This document shows positions 9,455 to 18,687 of a stretch of 64,000 nucleotides of DNA, piece after piece (position 1 is the stretch's first letter; every line of letters starts with the position of its first letter). The DNA is from Pseudomonadota bacterium (GTDB taxonomy: Bacteria > Pseudomonadota > Gammaproteobacteria > Burkholderiales > Burkholderiaceae_B). The DNA lies in the NCBI GenBank assembly GCA_023440825.1, contig JAEXRL010000006.1, forward strand, positions 39,577 to 103,576. Reading direction: 5' to 3'. Both the position numbers and the translations under genes were made by a program. The notes under the pieces are model-generated. The model saw nothing but the letters and a program-made list of their open reading frames with translations, searched no databases and had not been told where the DNA came from.

Positions 9455-11476
9455 ATGACTATGGATCACGAACAATCTGCGTCCTCATTGCCACGAGCAA
9501 TATTCTGGGTGGCGGTTCTATTCTCTGTTTTTCAGATCTATACCGCTGCATTTAGCCCGATTTCCAGCCAGGTCGTGCGTGCCATTCATGTCGGCTTTGT
9601 GCTCTTAATGGTCTTCACCCTGTACCCTGTTTTTTGGGGTAGAAAAATACCGGTTCTGGCATGGGTACTGGGCTTGTCAGGCTTTGTCCTAAGTTTTTAT
9701 CACTGGGTGTTTGAGTCAGACTTGACGGCCAGAGCAGGTGAAATGACCACCGCAGATATGGTGGTTGGTATAGTGGTGATCACGCTAGTGTTCGAGGCAG
9801 CGAGGCGGGTAATGGGCATAGCCTTGCCCCTTATTTGTGCCCTGTTTTTGTTGTACGGCCTGTTTGGTGAATACCTGCCTGGTAGCTTTGCGCACCGTGG
9901 CTATGGTTTTGATCAAATTGTAGGCACGTTGGGCTTCGGGACGGAAGGGATATACGGCGTCCCTACTTATGTGTCCTCCACCTATATCTTCCTGTTCATT
10001 TTGTTCGGCTCGTTTCTGGAGCGCGCCGGCATGATTACTTTGTTCAGTGATTTGGCCATGGGCACGGTTGGCCATACCCGTGGTGGTCCTGCCAAAGTAT
10101 CGGTGGTGAGCTCAGGGCTGATGGGGACCATTAATGGCTCCGGCGTAGCCAATGTGGTGACTACTGGGCAGTTTACGATCCCCCTGATGAAACGTTTTGG
10201 CTATTCGCCCGCTTTTGCGGGAGGGGTTGAGGCGACGTCCAGTATGGGCGGGCAGATTATGCCGCCTGTCATGGGGGCGGTGGCATTTATCATGGCTGAG
10301 ACCATTAATGTTCCGTATCTGGAGATCGTTAAGGCTGCCATTATTCCGGCTATTCTGTATTTTTTTACTGCCTTTTGGACGGTGCACTTGGTGGCCGGGC
10401 GGGAAGGCCTGTTTGGCTTACCTAAAGAGGATTGCCCCAATCCCTGGGCGGCAATACGTACACACTGGTATTTGCTGATTCCCCTGATTGGCCTAGTGTC
10501 CCTTTTGTTTTCAGGCTATACGCCTTTGTTCTCGGGAACCGTAGGCTTGGGGCTGACGGTCATCCTTATATTTGGTGCGGCGGCCATCAGCGGCTGCTCC
10601 AATATGACCTTGCGTTACCTGTTCTGGATCTTATTAGGTCTGGCATGTACGGGATTTGTAGAGTTCGGTGTGATCAGTTTTTTTGCAGTGATCGCCGTGC
10701 TGGTTGCTGTGTTACTGCTGCGCCGACAGACTAGCGATGTGTTGAAAGAGTCTATAGAGTCCTTAGCTCAAGGTGCTCGGCACGCGCTCCCGGTAGCGAT
10801 CGCATGTGCGTTGGTAGGGGTGATTATCGGCATTATTAACCTGACGGGAGTGGCCGCAGAAATTGGCGGGCAGGTGATTGCTATCGGTCAGGATAATTTG
10901 CTGCTCGCTTTGTTCATGACAATGATGACTTGCTTGGTGTTGGGCATGGGGATCCCCACTATCCCGAATTACATCATTACCAGCTCGCTGGCCGCGCCTA
11001 TTTTGTTACAGCTGGACGTCCCCTTAATCGTCTCGCACATGTTCGTTTTTTATTTTGGCATTATGGCTGACTTGACTCCACCTGTTGCCTTGGCAGCGTT
11101 TGCGGCCGCACCCATCGCCAAAACCTCAGGTTTGAAAATCAGCATACAAGCTTTACGCGTGGCGGTAGCCGGCTTTATCGTGCCGTATATGGCCGTTTAC
11201 AGCCCTGCCTTAATGCTGCAAGACTACAGCAGCTATACCGAGGTGCTTTACGTGGTGGCTAAAGCCGTAGTGGCGATTATGCTGTGGGGGGTGTGTACCA
11301 CTGGTTACCTTAAAACACGGGTCAATATGTTCGAAAGAGTTTTTGCGTTTTGCGCAGCCGGCATGTTGATTTGGGCCAGTGCTATCTCGGATCAAATAGG
11401 TTGGGCGATGGCGATTGCTTTTATGCTGTGGCACCTGATGCGCAGTCGGACAAAGCAGCAAGAACAGTTAGCCTAG
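9455..11476 (+). CDS. TRAP transporter fused permease (4TM + 12TM)
   Basis: A 673-residue inner-membrane protein joining the small DctQ-like and large DctM-like TRAP subunits, the normal architecture for TAXI systems. The N-terminal third has about 5-6 helices. The remainder carries the DctM hallmarks GTINGSGVANVVTTGQFTIP and SSMGGQIMPPVMGA, then GMGIPTIPNYIITSSLAAP. It uses an ion gradient (sodium or proton) to import the acid bound by the upstream TAXI protein. It starts at ATG 9455 and is followed immediately by the DUF1850 gene. Confidence 0.95.
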   Translation: MTMDHEQSASSLPRAIFWVAVLFSVFQIYTAAFSPISSQVVRAIHVGFVLLMVFTLYPVFWGRKIPVLAWVLGLSGFVLSFYHWVFESDLTARAGEMTTADMVVGIVVITLVFEAARRVMGIALPLICALFLLYGLFGEYLPGSFAHRGYGFDQIVGTLGFGTEGIYGVPTYVSSTYIFLFILFGSFLERAGMITLFSDLAMGTVGHTRGGPAKVSVVSSGLMGTINGSGVANVVTTGQFTIPLMKRFGYSPAFAGGVEATSSMGGQIMPPVMGAVAFIMAETINVPYLEIVKAAIIPAILYFFTAFWTVHLVAGREGLFGLPKEDCPNPWAAIRTHWYLLIPLIGLVSLLFSGYTPLFSGTVGLGLTVILIFGAAAISGCSNMTLRYLFWILLGLACTGFVEFGVISFFAVIAVLVAVLLLRRQTSDVLKESIESLAQGARHALPVAIACALVGVIIGIINLTGVAAEIGGQVIAIGQDNLLLALFMTMMTCLVLGMGIPTIPNYIITSSLAAPILLQLDVPLIVSHMFVFYFGIMADLTPPVALAAFAAAPIAKTSGLKISIQALRVAVAGFIVPYMAVYSPALMLQDYSSYTEVLYVVAKAVVAIMLWGVCTTGYLKTRVNMFERVFAFCAAGMLIWASAISDQIGWAMAIAFMLWHLMRSRTKQQEQLA

Positions 11477-11477
11477 T

Positions 11478-11897
11478 ATGCTCAGCGCTGCGATTCTGGG
11501 GCTGTGCTTGCAGTGGCTTGCCACGCCCGAGCAAGCCCCGGTGAGGCTGCCGGGCGCTTCCTTTATTCTGGCTTGGCAGCACTCTATTGAGAAGGTGCGC
11601 TGGGAGGAAAATTATAGTGTTTTGGCTCCAGCCGGCGCCCCTGCCGTATTGCAGGTGGGGCGTGCACGCATTAAAGGTTCAGCTGCTGGTATGGAGCCTC
11701 CCGCCGATGCGCGCCTGGAAAAGGGGTGGTACGTGTATCAACCTGCCGATAAGGTGCTAAGCCAATTGGTGCTGACACGTTCTGGCTTTACGCCTGATTA
11801 TGAACTGTGTATTGACGATCAGCCATGCCAGAGCATGGATGCGTACTTGCCCAGTGATGGAGGGCAAACACGTCTATGGGCCTGTGCGCAAGACTAG
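11478..11897 (+). CDS. DUF1850 domain protein
   Basis: A 139-residue protein with a hydrophobic start that may be a membrane anchor or signal. The segment FILAWQHSIEKVRWEENYSV is the hallmark of DUF1850, a family almost always found beside TAXI-TRAP permeases. It begins two bases after the permease stop, so it belongs to the same operon. The molecular role is unknown; an accessory job in the TRAP system is inferred from conserved position only. Confidence 0.85.
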   Translation: MLSAAILGLCLQWLATPEQAPVRLPGASFILAWQHSIEKVRWEENYSVLAPAGAPAVLQVGRARIKGSAAGMEPPADARLEKGWYVYQPADKVLSQLVLTRSGFTPDYELCIDDQPCQSMDAYLPSDGGQTRLWACAQD

Positions 11898-11969
11898 CTT
11901 GCGCAGGCAGCGAGTAGCTCGTGTGCCTGTTGTTTAGCAAGGTAATAAGAGGTAAGTACGGGATTTTTC

Positions 11970-12560
11970 ATGACATTTACAGTAACTGGCATCGTTTTGG
12001 CGGCAGGTTTGGGAGCGCGCTTTGATCCTAGCGGTCAACGCTACAAGCTCACCCAACAGCTACCCAATCAGATGCCTGTCATTAATGCGGCCTGCTTGGC
12101 CTTGTATCCCTATGTTCAGAATTTGCTCATCGTGCAGGGCGAACGCGCACACGAACTTGATCAGGCATTAGCAAATTTGCCCATGCCTATACAGCGCATT
12201 GATTGTGTAAATGCGGCAGCCGGCATGGGCGCATCGCTGAAAGCGGGTGTGCGTGCCAGCTTCACAAGCGATGCATGGCTTATTGCGCTGGCTGACATGC
12301 CATTTATCCACGATGCCACTTTAATGGCAGTGAGACACCAGCTACGTCAGGGAGCGACACTTGTTCGTCCTTTTTATCATGGCCAGCCTGGCCATCCGGT
12401 TGGTATTGCTAAATCCTTGCGCTCCGAACTCTTGCAGCTTGCTGATCATGCCGGAGCAGCTCAACTGATAAAACGTCATCCCAACGATCTTGTCCGTATA
12501 GACGTGCTGGATACTGGCAGTGTTCGAGATATTGACTATCCGGCGGATTTGCAGATGTAG
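11970..12560 (+). CDS. MobA/MocA-like nucleotidyltransferase
   Basis: A 196-residue cytosolic NTP-transferase of the molybdenum-cofactor guanylyl/cytidylyltransferase family. Seen: the N-terminal GIVLAAGLGARF glycine-rich nucleotide-binding loop, AAGMGASLKAGV, the metal-binding ALADMPFI (single-aspartate version of LADQP), and GHPVGI. MocA members make molybdopterin cytosine dinucleotide for xanthine-oxidase-type enzymes, but no such enzyme lies in this window, so the exact product is open. The GxGxR...K motif is slightly altered (RYKLTQ). The gene ends 54 bases before the long palindrome and left repeat of the tRNA-Phe island. Confidence 0.82.
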   Translation: MTFTVTGIVLAAGLGARFDPSGQRYKLTQQLPNQMPVINAACLALYPYVQNLLIVQGERAHELDQALANLPMPIQRIDCVNAAAGMGASLKAGVRASFTSDAWLIALADMPFIHDATLMAVRHQLRQGATLVRPFYHGQPGHPVGIAKSLRSELLQLADHAGAAQLIKRHPNDLVRIDVLDTGSVRDIDYPADLQM

Positions 12561-12614
12561 CACGCATTGTGGTCATACCCAGAGAGCTGTGAGTACGTGT
12601 CAGCGATGGCTGGA

Positions 12615-12652
12615 AAACACTTAGCCCAGTCGTTTGACTGGGCTAAGTGTTT
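12615..12652. terminator. Long palindromic terminator at the left island boundary
   Basis: A perfect 17-bp inverted repeat (12615-12631 with 12636-12652, GTTT loop), A-rich on the left and T-rich on the right, so it can work in both directions. It closes the nucleotidyltransferase gene on the plus strand. Before the island inserted it was probably also the terminator of tRNA-Phe on the minus strand. The copy beside the intact tRNA keeps only the inner part. Confidence 0.75.
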
Positions 12653-12705
12653 GATATCTTTGGTGGCCTTGGGCGGAATCGAACCACCGACACAAGGATT
12701 TTCAA
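12623..12705. repeat. Left attachment repeat (partial tRNA-Phe copy)
   Basis: Identical over 83 bp to 15898-15980. It contains the tRNA-Phe 3' half, from the anticodon loop through the CCA, plus the hairpin sequence that follows. After position 12705 the sequence departs from the tRNA, so no full tRNA can be made here. Confidence 0.93.
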
Positions 12706-12810
12706 AGGCCTCCTGGAGTTTTTTGATACTCAAGCCTACCGCAAAAACCAGTTAAATCAAACGGTTAGCCGAAGCGGTCCGAAGTCGACCGCATTGGTTC
12801 TACCATAGCT

Positions 12811-12832
12811 CTGCCAGAGATCTGCCAGAAAC
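12811..12832. repeat. Paired CTGCCAGA repeats, left copy
   Basis: CTGCCAGA occurs twice in tandem, 11 bp apart, in a 22-bp block that recurs with one mismatch in the shared core at 15869-15890, just inside the other end of the island. The position and tandem layout suit arm-type binding sites of the lost integrase; this is inference. Confidence 0.5.
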
Positions 12833-12966
12833 TAAGTGATAGCGGGAGTATAGCAGGGCTACTCGGAATATATTGGTCGCGAGAAGAATTGGTCAGGGTA
12901 TCCATTGATTCATACAGGCTTTCGCACAGCATGAGATTTGTAATTCTATTATACAAATTATATTGC

Positions 12967-13008
12967 GTATTTTCTATTTACAATCTATAGTTTGTAAATA
13001 GAAAATAC
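12967..13008. promoter_or_regulatory. Probable HipB operator upstream of hipBA
   Basis: A perfect 17-bp inverted repeat (12967-12983 with 12992-13008, 8-base centre), very A/T-rich, ends 14 bases before hipB. A second, imperfect TTTGTA...TACAAA repeat lies at about 12937-12957. HipB-type antitoxins bind palindromes ahead of their own operon, so autorepression through these is likely. Confidence 0.65.
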
Positions 13009-13022
13009 AGTATGAGGTTTGT

Positions 13023-13283
13023 ATGGCGGACTTCACTATTCGCACCGCGGACCAGCTTCCGCTAATGCTCCAAGCTTTTCGCAAGCAGGCTAACCTGACC
13101 CAGTCCGATGTGGCAATGCGCCTGGGTGTCACGCAACAGACGCTCTCTGCCTTGGAACGCAACGCAAAAAAAGTCAGTGCTGAGCGCCTTTTGGAGCTAC
13201 TGAGTATTTTGGGTGTGGAACTGGTGCTGCGTCAGAATAGCGACGCACCCTCTCAAAAACAGTCAACTGGTTCGGGTTGGTGA
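13023..13283 (+). CDS. hipB: HipB-type antitoxin (XRE-family DNA-binding protein)
   Basis: An 86-residue protein with a Cro/cI helix-turn-helix in the middle: ANLTQSDVAMRLGVTQQTLSALE, at about residues 28-50. In HipAB systems HipB binds and inhibits the HipA kinase and represses the operon. The tail after residue 70 is polar and probably flexible, as in HipB proteins that are degraded through their C-terminus. It starts at ATG 13023 behind GAGG; hipA begins three bases after its stop. It lies inside the tRNA-Phe island and looks intact. Confidence 0.9.
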   Translation: MADFTIRTADQLPLMLQAFRKQANLTQSDVAMRLGVTQQTLSALERNAKKVSAERLLELLSILGVELVLRQNSDAPSQKQSTGSGW

Positions 13284-13286
13284 GCC

Positions 13287-14636
13287 ATGGGTCGACGTTC
13301 TCATACACAGACTCTATATCTCTGGATGAATGGCTATTTCGTCGGTACCTGGAGCGTACGGCCCCATACTGGCGATATATTGCAGTACGACGAAGGCTGG
13401 GTCGATTCCGAGCATGGCAGGCCGCTGTCCCTCTCTCTACCATTTACGCCAGGCAACCCACCGCATCGAGGTGATGCCGTCCGTACCTACTTTGAGAATC
13501 TGCTTCCAGACAGTGAGGACATCCTAAAACGTGTCGCGCGCCGGTTTCAGGCCAGCTCGACCGGGGCATTCGCGCTGCTGGCCGAGATTGGACGGGATTG
13601 CGTGGGTGCGCTGCAGATACTCCCTGATAATGTTCCACCCGAGGGCGTTCAAGAAGTGAGCGCAACGCCATTGACTGATGCCGAAGTGGCCCAAGTGTTG
13701 CGAAACACCCTAGCGCCGGTATCGTTAATTCAAGGCAGTGATGATGTTGACTTTCGGATTTCCATCGCAGGTGCGCAGGAAAAAATAGCTCTGTCATGGC
13801 TCAATGGCCAGTGGTGTATACCTCATGGCGCGACACCAACTACGCATATCTTCAAACTACCGCTGGGACTAGTCGGCAACCTCAGGTTCGACATGGGCGA
13901 TTCAGTCGAAAACGAATGGCTATGTTCCAAGATTCTGCACGCTTACGGCCTACCGGTGGCATCCACGGAGGTCCTTGAGTTCGAGGATATGAAGGTGCTT
14001 GCCGTCGAGCGATTCGACCGTATGTGGTGGGAAAACGAAGAAGGCAAGAGATGGCTTATCCGTATACCTCAGGAAGACATGTGCCAGGCAACAGGAACCC
14101 CTCCCTACCTGAAGTACGAGTCCGACGGAGGGCCCGGAGTGCGTACAATCATGAAACTGCTGGCCACGTCCACAGACCCTGACCGTGACCGGCGAACTTT
14201 CTTCCAGGCTCAAGTCCTATTCTGGATGCTTCGCGCCACCGATGGCCATGCGAAGAATTTCAGTATTTTCCTACGCCCAGAAGGAACATATGAACTCACT
14301 CCGCTGTACGACGTGCTTTCGGCGTACCCGGTCATAGGTACAGGCGCTAATCAATTATCCCCGTTTAAGGCGAAGCTGGCTATGGCGGTGCGCTCAAAGA
14401 ACCCGCACTGGGTCATGCGAGACATTGTGCGTCGGCATTGGCTTGCTGTGGGGGCTGAGCATGGCGTTGTGGCGCCGGATGGCCGCGGAGCGGAGGTGGT
14501 TCTTGACGATTTGGTGGCGAAGACCCCGGAGGTCGTGCGTGCAGTTCGGGCGCTGCTACCCAAGAGGTTTCCTGAACATGTAGCTGCCAGCATCCTCAAC
14601 GGACTACAGCTAGCAGCCAATAAATTAGCCGGTTAG
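13287..14636 (+). CDS. hipA: HipA-type serine/threonine kinase toxin
   Basis: A 449-residue kinase close to E. coli HipA length (440). In E. coli HipA phosphorylates glutamyl-tRNA synthetase, halting translation and promoting persistence. Seen: N-terminal HipA_N domain (residues about 8-110), the autophosphorylation Ser at residue 159 in the ISIAGAQEK loop, catalytic Asp319 in DGHAKNFS, and metal-binding Asp342 in LYDVLS. The 23-residue Asp spacing equals E. coli D309/D332. All key residues are present, so it is probably active. It pairs with hipB three bases upstream. The target in this host is not known. Confidence 0.93.
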   Translation: MGRRSHTQTLYLWMNGYFVGTWSVRPHTGDILQYDEGWVDSEHGRPLSLSLPFTPGNPPHRGDAVRTYFENLLPDSEDILKRVARRFQASSTGAFALLAEIGRDCVGALQILPDNVPPEGVQEVSATPLTDAEVAQVLRNTLAPVSLIQGSDDVDFRISIAGAQEKIALSWLNGQWCIPHGATPTTHIFKLPLGLVGNLRFDMGDSVENEWLCSKILHAYGLPVASTEVLEFEDMKVLAVERFDRMWWENEEGKRWLIRIPQEDMCQATGTPPYLKYESDGGPGVRTIMKLLATSTDPDRDRRTFFQAQVLFWMLRATDGHAKNFSIFLRPEGTYELTPLYDVLSAYPVIGTGANQLSPFKAKLAMAVRSKNPHWVMRDIVRRHWLAVGAEHGVVAPDGRGAEVVLDDLVAKTPEVVRAVRALLPKRFPEHVAASILNGLQLAANKLAG

Positions 14637-14729
14637 CCATAGGGAGCGGGAGCGGACCACCAGCGTTTGTTTCTGGACGGGCAAGCGATTAGAGGTCAGC
14701 TCGTGGCCGAACATCCCATATGAAGAATG
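14637..14729. other. Short non-coding stretch after hipA
   Basis: 93 bases between hipA and the MazE-like remnant. I see no terminator hairpin and no credible gene here. Confidence 0.5.
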
Positions 14730-14864
14730 TTAGGTCTGCTTGATAGTAGTTGTTGGTTTCTCATTGACAGAGAGTATTAAGGTATTACCTTGAGTCTCAG
14801 CGTTGACTGTATCTCCTTCCTTTAAGTTGTGGGCTTGAACAAAAGAGTTTGGTATGGTTAAACC
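14730..14864 (-). pseudogene. MazE/AbrB-like antitoxin fragment
   Basis: Directly after the stop of the chimeric frame at 14865, the same reading frame continues for 44 codons to another stop at 14730-14732. It encodes GLTIPNSFVQAHNLKEGDTV and NTLILSVNEKP. This resembles the swapped-hairpin DNA-binding part of MazE/PemI-type antitoxins (G-x-x-IP...L.EGD.V...L.I). There is no start codon and no toxin partner, so it is a remnant. Confidence 0.6.
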
Positions 14865-15688
14865 TTAGCCCAGCGTAAGTGCTATGTTCCTGTCAGTACG
14901 TAGAACATACACCATTAAATCGTCTAGGCTGAACTTAGTGACACGTTTATTCACTAAGTCCGTAAGGGTAGAGTGACTAATGCCAAGCGCTTCCTCTGCT
15001 TCTGAGCTGTTCGCTATAACCCAAGAGTGAAGAGCCTCAATAAGCTGAAGCTTGATTTCTGTTAGACGGTCCCACTTAACGTCATCCCAGGTTGCATAGC
15101 GTAGGGGCTCACATGAGCGCATCGCTGTTTCTAGCATGAGGCAGACGAAAGGGAAGACATGAGGATTGGGGTATTTCAGTAGACTTTTTGAAATACGTCG
15201 CCATTCAGCATTCGTTAGAACACGATTTCTTTTGTTATCAACCGTGGGGGCTCTCGTTGCGCTGACTGGGTTGCTGAGAGGGTGGGACCAATACAGTGTC
15301 TTTTGGGTAAAAGTGAAGAGTCGACGTAATTCGGCGCGCTCATTAGCGATATTGGCAGCGCTAGAACCTTCTTGCATCATGGCGTCGATAAGTTCTTGAA
15401 CTAACCAAGGTGTAATATCTGCGATAGGTGTGACAGCGAGCTTCTTGCGAATTGCGTCTGACTTAGCGCTGTTTTTCGCTTGAGATTGCCTGTGGTCTTT
15501 AAGGCTGTTTGGGATGCATCGCTGTGGTTCAGAAGCAAAGCTTACATGCCAGTATGTTTTGTTTGAGCTATTTGTATTCTCAACCGGTGTGAGATGTGCT
15601 GAGGGCAGGTTGGCTGCTCTTAAGTAGCGGTTAATCCTGTTTGCGTCTTGCCAGGCACCCTTAAGCCTTCTTTATAGGGCTTAGCCAT
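14865..15688 (-). pseudogene. Degraded tyrosine integrase fused to a HigA-like HTH fragment
   Basis: ATG at 15688 starts MAKPYKEG, an integrase-like beginning, but the frame breaks near 15660. A -1/+1 shift resumes with GAWQDANRINRYLRAAN and runs through the core-binding domain into the catalytic N-part (ETAMRSCEPLRYATWDDVKW, near 15090). There the catalytic half is missing. The frame runs straight into about 60 residues (LIEALHSWVIANSSEAEEAL, then GISHSTLTDLVNKRVTKFSL) resembling HigA/XRE antitoxins of the HTH_37 type, and stops at 14865. So it is an integrase relic with a frameshift and a deletion junction, not a working recombinase. It sits next to tRNA-Phe, the expected place for the island's integrase. 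Confidence 0.75.
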
Positions 15689-15692
15689 GACA

Positions 15693-15768
15693 CACCTCGG
15701 TGGCGAGGTGGTGAGCGAAAGGGGTATATCGTTTTTGTTGCATAGCAACTCCGAAAAGGAGGAGTTGC
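15693..15768. repeat. Two hairpins upstream of the integrase relic
   Basis: CACCTCG...CGAGGTG (15693-15710, 4-base loop) and GCAACTCC...GGAGTTGC (15745-15768, 8-base loop) lie between the integrase start and the right attachment repeat. They are possibly control sites of the former integrase. No gene is seen from 15689 to 15897. Confidence 0.4.
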
Positions 15769-15868
15769 GGTATAGGCAAAATAGCACCAAAACTTGCTGG
15801 AGATTTCTCTGTTAACCACCAACAAAGGGGGTTAAACCGTAAGCCTCCGAAACGCATAGTCAAAAAGG

Positions 15869-15890
15869 CTGCCAGAAATCTGCCAGAAAA
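15869..15890. repeat. Paired CTGCCAGA repeats, right copy
   Basis: Counterpart of the block at 12811-12832: two CTGCCAGA units 11 bp apart, 8 bases inside the right attachment repeat. Possible integrase arm sites (inference). Confidence 0.5.
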
Positions 15891-15919
15891 AACAAAAAGC
15901 CCAGTCGTTTGACTGGGCT
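15887..15919 (-). terminator. Terminator of tRNA-Phe
   Basis: AGCCCAGTC (15898-15906) pairs perfectly with GACTGGGCT (15911-15919). On the minus strand the hairpin is followed by an almost unbroken T run (complement of 15887-15897). It ends the tRNA-Phe transcript 16 bases past the CCA. The T run comes from island DNA and replaces the original outer stem still seen at 12615-12652. Confidence 0.8.
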
Positions 15920-15935
15920 AAGTGTTTGATATCTT

Positions 15936-16011
<76 letters not shown>

Positions 16012-16253
16012 ACGCTGTTTTGCGCTTGGCAAAGAAAGAACTATAACACGATTTTTGGAATGTGTGTACATAACAACAAGTTTTTTTGTTTTACATGCTT
16101 AGGCAATGTAAGTTTGTTAGTTATGTCCGCAAATCGAGAAATTTATCAGAGCACGGATTATAATCAGAAAAATGGATTTCTTGCGCACGTCTTAAACGTG
16201 TCGTTGTTTGGCTGAAACAGTTTGGCTAATTTTTTGCGAGTATGTGAACGTTC

Positions 16254-17528
16254 ATGTCAGTTGATGTGCTTACCTTCGGTTTGAATCATGAGTCTGCCCC
16301 GGTATCGGTGCGGGAACGTGTGGCATTCCCGATGGACGTGCTCAAGCCTGCATTGGAAGGTTTACGTCAGGCTTTTGGCAGTGGTGTGCGGGAAGCCGCT
16401 ATTTTGTCGACCTGTAATCGAACTGAAATATATTGTGCAGCTGAGCCTGCTGTAGCCAGTCGTTTGCCGGACTGGATGGCCGACTACAACAAGCTTGAAT
16501 CCGTTGATTTAGTGCCTCATCTGTATCGCTATGATCACAATGCGGCAGTACGGCATGCTTTTCGTGTGGCCAGTGGCTTAGATTCCATGGTGCTGGGCGA
16601 ACCCCAGATTTTGGGCCAAATGAAAGATGCAGTGCGCGTAGCCGGTGAGGCCGGCTCGCTGGGGACTTTGCTGCATCAGTTGTTTCAGCGTACTTTTTCA
16701 GTGGCCAAGGAAGTGCGTACGCAAACCGCTATTGGCGCGCATTCTGTGTCCATGGCGGCGGCGGCCGTGAAGCTGGCCGAGCGGATTTTTGGTGATCTGT
16801 CGCAAACCAAGGTGCTGTTTATCGGTGCGGGCGAGATGATAGAGCTCTGTGCGACGCACTTTGCGGCTGCAAATCCTGGCAGCATTATGGTGGCTAATCG
16901 TACGCGCGAGCGGGCAGAAGTGTTGGCAGACCGTTTTATGGCCGATACCATGCGCTTGGCAGATCTTAGCGAGCGCCTATCTGAGTTTGACATCGTGGTG
17001 TCCTGTACGGCCTCATCTTTGCCCATTTTGGGTTTGGGTATGGTGGAGCGTGCTGTGCGGGCACGTCGTCATCGTCCAGTGGTAATGGTTGATCTGGCGG
17101 TGCCGCGCGATATAGAGTCTGAAATTGGGCGTCTTGACGATGTGTATTTGTACACCGTCGATGACCTTGGGCATTTAGTGCAGCGTGGGTCTGATGCCCG
17201 GCGTGCAGCAGTAGTGCAGGCCGAAGCTATTATTGACACTCAGGTGCAAAGCTATATGCACTGGCTACAAAATCGGGCCATTGTGCCTGCTATTGTGGAC
17301 TTGCAGCATACTGCCGAGCAAATTCGTCAACATGAGCTGGATCGTGCGCGACGCTTATTAGCGCGTGGTGATGATCCCGAGCAAGTGTTGGAGCTGTTGG
17401 CTCATGGCTTGACCCAAAAGTATTTGCATGGCCCCATGTCCGAGCTCAATCGTAGTGCTGGGACCGAGCGAGAGCAATTACTCGATTTGTTGCCACGTTT
17501 GCTTCCTTCTACCAGCCGTCGTCGTTAG
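16254..17528 (+). CDS. hemA: Glutamyl-tRNA reductase
   Basis: A 424-residue cytosolic enzyme that reduces the glutamate on charged tRNA-Glu to glutamate-1-semialdehyde with NADPH, the first step of tetrapyrrole synthesis by the C5 path. Seen: N-terminal [18 protein letters not shown], catalytic Cys54 in [30 protein letters not shown], then the NADPH-binding [17 protein letters not shown] and a helical dimerisation tail. Length and motifs are normal. It heads a run hemA-prfA-prmC-grxD-ubiX, a pairing with release-factor genes common in proteobacteria. GTG-free ATG start at 16254. Confidence 0.97.
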   Translation: MSVDVLTFGLNHESAPVSVRERVAFPMDVLKPALEGLRQAFGSGVREAAILSTCNRTEIYCAAEPAVASRLPDWMADYNKLESVDLVPHLYRYDHNAAVRHAFRVASGLDSMVLGEPQILGQMKDAVRVAGEAGSLGTLLHQLFQRTFSVAKEVRTQTAIGAHSVSMAAAAVKLAERIFGDLSQTKVLFIGAGEMIELCATHFAAANPGSIMVANRTRERAEVLADRFMADTMRLADLSERLSEFDIVVSCTASSLPILGLGMVERAVRARRHRPVVMVDLAVPRDIESEIGRLDDVYLYTVDDLGHLVQRGSDARRAAVVQAEAIIDTQVQSYMHWLQNRAIVPAIVDLQHTAEQIRQHELDRARRLLARGDDPEQVLELLAHGLTQKYLHGPMSELNRSAGTEREQLLDLLPRLLPSTSRRR

Positions 17529-17607
17529 CGGCGCTGTCTCACCTCGATCATCTTCGCGCTGTCTTTGACCGCGCCCGCCTTGTTTCCTTTTTGATTCTGT
17601 TCTGTTT

Positions 17608-18687
17608 ATGAAAGACTCCATGCGCAGTCGGCTAGAGCAACTGGCTCGCCGAATGATAGAAGTAGATGCCTTGTTATCTGAGCCCGAAATTGCTTCAGAT
17701 ATGGATAGTTTCCGTAAGCTCTCGCGTGAGCGTTCCGAGCTTGAGCCTGTGGTCACGGCGTTTCAGGCATACGAAGCAGCCGAGCAGGACTTGCAAGCAG
17801 CCCAGGAAATGTTGAGCGATCCTGAGCTCAAGGAAATGGGTGAGGAAGAGTACAAGTTGGGCAAAGAGCGTATACAAGTATTGGAAGACGAGTTGCAAAT
17901 ATTGTTATTGCCTCGAGACCCAGATGATACGCGGAACGTTTTTATTGAAATTCGTGCCGGAGCAGGCGGGGATGAAAGCGCCTTATTTGCAGGCGATTTG
18001 CTGCGTATGTACTCCCGATACGCGGAAAATAATGGTTGGCGCACTGAATTAATTTCAGCGCATGATGCGGATCTGGGTGGCTACAAAGAAGTGGTGATTC
18101 GTATTGAGGGCGAAGACGTGTACGGACGACTGAAGTTTGAGTCGGGAGCGCATCGGGTGCAGCGTGTGCCGGAAACTGAGTCTCAGGGACGTATCCACAC
18201 GTCTACGTGTACGGTAGCTGTCTTGCCCGAGGCCGATGGTTTAAGTGAGATTACGATTAATCCTGCGGATTTGCGGGTGGACACCTTTAGAGCTAGCGGT
18301 GCTGGCGGGCAGCACGTGAACAAAACAGATTCTGCAGTACGCCTGACTCACTTGCCAACAGGTCTGGTAGTAGAGTGTCAGGATGATCGCTCTCAGCACC
18401 GTAACCGGGATAAGGCCATGCAGGTTTTGGCGGCTCGCTTGAAGGATATGCAGCAACGTGAGCAAGCAGATAAGGAAGCTGCCCAGCGTAAAAGCTTGGT
18501 AGGTACCGGCGATCGTTCCGAGCGTATCCGCACCTATAACTTTCCCCAAGTGCGTATGACCGATCACCGCATCAACCTGACTTTGTATAAGCTGGCCGAC
18601 ATTATGGATGGCTCTCTGGAAGAGCTAACCAATGCCTTATTAGCTGAGCATCAAGCGGAGCTGCTTGCCTCCTTGGCGGATGCCTGA
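17608..18687 (+). CDS. prfA: Peptide chain release factor 1
   Basis: A 359-residue class I release factor that ends translation at UAA and UAG. Seen: the stop-codon-reading tripeptide PET (188-190) in domain 2, and the catalytic GGQ (233-235) in [18 protein letters not shown], whose glutamine is methylated by PrmC, encoded next. Start at ATG 17608; an alternative ATG at 17620 would remove four residues. The stop overlaps the prmC start by one base (TGATG), so the enzyme that modifies RF1 is translationally coupled to it. Confidence 0.97.
   Translation: MKDSMRSRLEQLARRMIEVDALLSEPEIASDMDSFRKLSRERSELEPVVTAFQAYEAAEQDLQAAQEMLSDPELKEMGEEEYKLGKERIQVLEDELQILLLPRDPDDTRNVFIEIRAGAGGDESALFAGDLLRMYSRYAENNGWRTELISAHDADLGGYKEVVIRIEGEDVYGRLKFESGAHRVQRVPETESQGRIHTSTCTVAVLPEADGLSEITINPADLRVDTFRASGAGGQHVNKTDSAVRLTHLPTGLVVECQDDRSQHRNRDKAMQVLAARLKDMQQREQADKEAAQRKSLVGTGDRSERIRTYNFPQVRMTDHRINLTLYKLADIMDGSLEELTNALLAEHQAELLASLADA

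Noticed and set aside
12661..12705. Second tRNA-Phe gene
   Set aside because: Only the 3' half is present; it is the attachment-site copy.
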